The notes beneath the pieces were generated by a model. That model was not told where the DNA came from. It did not search any database and was given only the letters and a program-made list of their open reading frames with translations. A DNA stretch of 64,000 bases, taken from Candidatus Rifleibacteriota bacterium. Its GTDB lineage: Bacteria; Muiribacteriota; Ozemobacteria; Ozemobacterales; Ozemobacteraceae. The translations under genes and the position numbers were made by a program. Every line of letters starts with the position of its first letter. Positions within the stretch are counted from its first letter, which is position 1. Positions 61,141-64,000 of the stretch are shown piece after piece. The stretch spans positions 62,001 through 126,000 of the forward strand of contig JADFXM010000002.1 of assembly GCA_015233565.1 (NCBI GenBank), in the 5' to 3' direction.

Positions 61141-61515
61141 ATGCTTGGAGTCACACCAGTTGGAATTTATACGGATTCCCCTATTGAGAGCCGAAGATTT
61201 TACATGCAAACCCTTGGACTAGAGCAAGTTTATCCAGTAGGCGAAAAAAACAGGAATGCCGCAGAGGGAACTGTTTTGAAACTGGAAAGTCCCCAACTTG
61301 AAGTTATGACAGTTCAGACAAAGCTGGTTAAGCATGGGAACCCGGTTACAATAAGCGAAAACTCCCGATTAATACTCCATCCCAATGATGCGGAAAAACT
61401 CTTTGAGAAGCTTGTTAATAACGGAATTGAAATCGCCATTGGAACTTCAGGGTTGTATTCATTCACCGATTTAAATGGAATTGTTTGGGAAATTTCGAAA
61501 TCAACGAAGCACTGA
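61141..61515 (+). CDS. VOC-superfamily (glyoxalase-like) protein
   Basis: A 124-residue single-domain product preceded by GGGAGGG. The fold pattern is typical of VOC proteins: IYTDSPIESRRFYMQTLGLE is the first beta-alpha-beta unit, HPNDAEKLFEKLVNNGIE the second, and LYSFTDLNGIVWEIS the closing strands with metal-binding Glu. The first half lacks one expected His, so metal binding is uncertain. Substrate unknown. VOC members include glyoxalases, dioxygenases and antibiotic-binding proteins. The gene is isolated between repeats. Confidence 0.8.
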   Translation: MLGVTPVGIYTDSPIESRRFYMQTLGLEQVYPVGEKNRNAAEGTVLKLESPQLEVMTVQTKLVKHGNPVTISENSRLILHPNDAEKLFEKLVNNGIEIAIGTSGLYSFTDLNGIVWEISKSTKH

Positions 61516-61563
61516 CTTTTCGGAATTATCTTAATTAATTCGGAAATTAAAGATTTTCTTCCA

Positions 61564-61610
61564 CAAGTAAGCATTTCAAAAGTGTTGTTCCTTTTTGAAA
61601 TGCTTACTTG
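61564..61610. repeat. Perfect 18-bp inverted repeat (hairpin)
   Basis: caagtaagcatttcaaaa pairs perfectly with ttttgaaatgcttacttg across an 11-base loop. No T run follows on either strand, so a classic terminator is unlikely; a protein-binding site or transposon-end relic is possible. Confidence 0.85.
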
Positions 61611-61771
61611 ATATTATGCCCGTAATGTTTTCAGCGATTCTCGGCCAATGTCTAGAATGGCTTCTCAAGCCATTTTCTAAAAATGTGGTTCCCTTTTTGT
61701 TCGAAGGTGAAAATTTGTGCCAATGCCAATCGTCCAAAATACTTGCTGAGAATTGATGTAACGTTTTCAGC

Positions 61772-61900
61772 AATTCTTGGTGGTCGCTGCGATTGTTTTT
61801 GAGAGCCATTTTGAGCAATGTTCAAAAACTAATTATTCCGATAAGTTTCGTAGTAAAAATCAGTAATAGCTGTATTTTGCGAGAAAACTCGCTGAGAATT
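61772..61900 (-). repeat. Family B dispersed repeat, copy 3
   Basis: It begins aattcttggtggtcgctgcg and ends actcgctgagaatt. The sequence gctgagaattgatgtaacgt occurs at both flanks (61745 and 61891). Confidence 0.7.
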
Positions 61901-61944
61901 GATGTAACGTTTTAGAGAAAGTGGTATAAAGGATTTAAATTTGG

Positions 61945-61950
61945 TATAAT
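61945..61950 (+). promoter_or_regulatory. Extended -10 promoter of the VWA gene
   Basis: TTGGTATAAT (TG one base before TATAAT) lies 26 bases before the GTG start. A transcript starting about 61957 would carry the GAGGAGG ribosome site. The -35 is weak. Confidence 0.5.
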
Positions 61951-61975
61951 TGAGAAAAAAGTGAGGAGGAAGTCG

Positions 61976-63223
61976 GTGCCAATCAAGATTTCGCACTCCT
62001 GGGATCGCCCTTCTCACCTCCTTCAAAAACGCGAGAATCATATTTTAAAGTTGTCTGTGTTGGCAGCCTCAAATCTTGGTGAAGAGCCAAGATTACCTCT
62101 CAATCTTGCGATTGCATTTGATTCAAGTGGTTCGATGGCGGGCGACAAATTAGTCCAGGCAAAAGAGAGCTGTAAGTCTATTTTGTCGATTCTTCGTCCC
62201 ATAGATCGCTTATCATTGGCTGCTTTTTCATCTTCCCTGCATTCCGTGGTTGAAGAAGCCCAAAATTCGCCTGAAAACATACGTAAGCTTGAAAGCGAGC
62301 TTTCAAAGATTTCCCCAGCCGGTACTACTCGCACTGATTTGGCACTGGATTGGCTTATTTCCACGCTTGCTTCAAAAAATGGTTTGATAAAAACAGCTAT
62401 TTTAATTACAGATGGCCATTCAACTGATTTCCGAGGAAGAATAATTTCGGAATTTTCTTCTTTACTCGAAAAAGCTACTGAGATGGCACAAAGTGGAATA
62501 TCGCTTTTTACAATTGGCCTTGGCAATCCGGCCGATTTTAACACTTCATTTTTGGTTGACTTGGCAACCACCGCCATGGGATCTTTCCTCTTAGCCCAGA
62601 ACCCAAAAACTTTGGAACCGCAATTAAAACAAAAACTGCTGAATATTCAAAAGATTACATCAAATTCCGGTAAAATACGCATCATTCCACGCATACCAAG
62701 TGTCAAAATCGTTTCCGCCTGTCAAATTAAACCTGATTTCAGGGAAATTCGGCTTTTTGGTGATCAACAATTTTTTCATATCAATCACCTTTCCTGCGAA
62801 GAGGCTTCCCAATTCTTGATTTCGGTAGAGGTTCCATCATCGCAATTTGGGGCATCCCCAGGGGAGAAAGAAATTTTGAGAATCGAGTTTCAGGAAAACG
62901 ATGAATCTGAAATTGTCGAATTAAAAGTTCCGCTTTCATATGTATTATCGCTTTTTGAAGCATCGCAAATTAATCGTGAAGTTGACCAGGATCGTTTGAT
63001 ATGGGAGCTTAATCGCTGCACAGACGAACTAAACAGGTCAACTGACGTTAATAGAACAGGACAACTACTTGAAAATATCGTATTTCTGGCAGAAAACACC
63101 GGAAAAACAAATGTTGCTCAGATCGCGAAACAAACGCTTCAAAATTTTTTGAAAACTGGAATTCTTCCACCCGAAAAGAAAACCGGAATACTTGTTGATG
63201 CAAGAAATACAAGAGATGGGTAA
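61976..63223 (+). CDS. VWA-domain protein
   Basis: Start is GTG 61976, with AGGAGG 6 bases upstream (the GTG at 61961 overlaps that site). The product has 415 residues. Residues about 25-215 are a von Willebrand A domain with a full MIDAS: DSSGS in AFDSSGSMAGD, Thr in SPAGTTRTDLA, and Asp in LITDGHSTD. The rest (FREIRLFGDQQFFHINHL, EKEILRIEFQEND) is beta-rich, then helical (DQDRLIWELNRCTDELNRST). There is no signal peptide, so it is cytosolic. VWA proteins act as metal-dependent protein-binding scaffolds. An FHA gene follows 183 bp downstream, a common pairing. Confidence 0.9.
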   Translation: MPIKISHSWDRPSHLLQKRENHILKLSVLAASNLGEEPRLPLNLAIAFDSSGSMAGDKLVQAKESCKSILSILRPIDRLSLAAFSSSLHSVVEEAQNSPENIRKLESELSKISPAGTTRTDLALDWLISTLASKNGLIKTAILITDGHSTDFRGRIISEFSSLLEKATEMAQSGISLFTIGLGNPADFNTSFLVDLATTAMGSFLLAQNPKTLEPQLKQKLLNIQKITSNSGKIRIIPRIPSVKIVSACQIKPDFREIRLFGDQQFFHINHLSCEEASQFLISVEVPSSQFGASPGEKEILRIEFQENDESEIVELKVPLSYVLSLFEASQINREVDQDRLIWELNRCTDELNRSTDVNRTGQLLENIVFLAENTGKTNVAQIAKQTLQNFLKTGILPPEKKTGILVDARNTRDG

Positions 63224-63242
63224 TTTAAGAATTTCTGATTTG

Positions 63243-63348
63243 GGAGTATTTTAAAATGACCCTTTTTATTCGGACAAACCTAGAAATGAAGGCAGATCCA
63301 AACCTGCGAAGCGGTGATCAATTCATATGCGGGTCAGGAAATCTGAAT
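63243..63348 (+). repeat. Family G dispersed repeat, copy 2
   Basis: ggagtattttaaaatgaccc and gatcaattcatatgcgggtc match the two ends of the 5111-5250 copy. Confidence 0.55.
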
Positions 63349-63406
63349 TTAAGATTGCGATTGTGGAATTTTGACCGAAAGAGAGCAATTCCAAAGGAAT
63401 TTGAAA

Positions 63407-63859
63407 ATGGCAATAAAATTTGGTGAAGACCCGATCCCCGGGTTTGCTTCGACGAAGAATTTGGAAGTGTTGAAAGCGGAAAACGCATTTTTGAAAATCT
63501 TGAATGGCCCCAACTCCGGATGTTTAGTTCCGCTGAACTCACTCAAGATGCTTATCGGAAGGAATGATCCGCCCAGAATTATAGTTGAAATAGATCTTAC
63601 AAGTTTCGAACTTGGGGAAATTCCGATGATATCCAGGAAACATGCGGAATGCAAATGGGTTGACAACAAACTTGAGATAATCGACTTGGGAAGCTCAAAC
63701 GGAACTTTTGTAGAGGGAAAAAGAATTCCTTCACTCCGGGAAAACAAGGCTCCACAGCCAGTTCAACTTAATTCTGGAAGTCGGGTCCGTTTTGCCAATC
63801 TTGAGTGCGAAATAGTTATCTCAAGTCTTTCTCTTAATCCCGGGATTAAAAGAAAATAA
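63407..63859 (+). CDS. Cytosolic FHA-domain protein
   Basis: The ATG at 63407 has AAGGAA upstream, and gives a 150-residue product. It is one FHA domain with the full phosphothreonine-binding set: LIGRNDPP (the Arg), ISRKHAECKW (Ser and His), and GSSNGTFVEGKRI (Asn-Gly). FHA domains dock proteins phosphorylated by Ser/Thr kinases. It follows the VWA gene, so the two may act together. No kinase or phosphatase is in the window, but such genes may lie beyond the right edge. Confidence 0.9.
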   Translation: MAIKFGEDPIPGFASTKNLEVLKAENAFLKILNGPNSGCLVPLNSLKMLIGRNDPPRIIVEIDLTSFELGEIPMISRKHAECKWVDNKLEIIDLGSSNGTFVEGKRIPSLRENKAPQPVQLNSGSRVRFANLECEIVISSLSLNPGIKRK

Positions 63860-63874
63860 CCAAACCGTAGGTGC

Positions 63875-64000
63875 TCAAAGTTTATAATTTTTTTTTATCT
63901 CGTCTAATTTAAGGTTCAGAAGCGCGATTTCCTGGCCAATGTTCTTTATCTGTCCTTTTGTTTTGGATAAAGAAGCTGAAATATGCATTCCAAAAATAAT
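63875..64000 (-). CDS. C-terminal end of a minus-strand coiled-coil protein (runs off right edge)
   Basis: The minus strand is open from the window edge to a TGA at 63875-63877, giving about 41 residues. They read as a charged helix (SKTKGQIKNIGQEIALLNLK, then LDEIKKNYKL) with coiled-coil spacing of hydrophobic residues. Too little is present to name it. It converges with the FHA gene with 15 bp between stops. Confidence 0.5.
   Translation of the reverse strand: MIFGMHISASLSKTKGQIKNIGQEIALLNLKLDEIKKNYKL

Larger units (their letters stand above)
61516..61975. other. Intergenic region with hairpin and repeats
   Basis: 460 bp. It holds a perfect 18-bp hairpin (61564-61610), a family B repeat (61772-61900) flanked by gctgagaattgatgtaacg on both sides, and the promoter of the VWA gene. 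Confidence 0.6.

Overview
The window is about 64 kb of AT-rich bacterial chromosome with moderately spaced genes and long, repeat-filled intergenic gaps. No rRNA, tRNA, phage, plasmid or CRISPR locus was seen. Lipobox lipoproteins, a TamB/AsmA-like protein, type IV prepilin-like proteins, dockerin, NHL, Big_5 and SLH-like secreted proteins, and a transporter-like protein fused to HEAT repeats suggest a free-living diderm from a poorly sampled phylum. Candidatus Riflebacteria (Ozemobacteria) is my best guess, from gene content only.

Layout. 1-6000: the 5' part of a divergent uvrA running off the left edge, then a 1059-residue secreted pentapeptide-repeat protein, separated by repeat-rich gaps. 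6-19.1 kb: nadA converging on an App1-like HAD phosphatase, a C45/AAT-type hydrolase, an L,D-transpeptidase-like protein without its cysteine, a secreted HEXXH peptidase, a sugar ABC importer whose binding protein and permease are fused, and a hypothetical protein. 19.5-22.7 kb: a 12-repeat NHL lipoprotein and azoreductase.

23.1-29.1 kb is the most interesting locus. It is a same-strand run encoding a ubiquitin-like protein ending in Gly, an E1-like adenylating enzyme, a membrane-anchored JAMM/JAB isopeptidase, a membrane FHA protein, and two paralogous membrane proteins with RING-like binuclear zinc modules. No E2 is visible. It looks like a membrane-tethered ubiquitin-like modification system related to the bacterial Ubl/E1/JAB/Prok-RING operons known from comparative genomics, with unusual features.

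29.1-39.4 kb, all minus strand: an ECF sigma factor overlapping its anti-sigma factor (with a FecR-like outer domain), a secreted FecR protein, a dockerin protein and three pilin-like proteins. Three products here share a C-terminal [ST]-L-x-x-G-F-stop ending. 39.6-49 kb: a Big_5/SLH-like surface protein, a TamB-like protein, rubredoxin, a CheW-like protein, a PKD/Lcl-type lipoprotein and an Rpn/PDDEXK nuclease. 49-64 kb: a giant beta-helix-like lipoprotein, a subtilisin, a transporter-HEAT fusion, maltokinase, ilvE, a VOC protein, a VWA protein, a cytosolic FHA protein and the tail of a minus-strand gene.

At least seven families of short (about 100-140 bp) dispersed repeats, several with inverted ends like MITEs, fill the gaps. 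One carries an extended -10-like palindrome. All family assignments are by eye from motifs; no searches were run.
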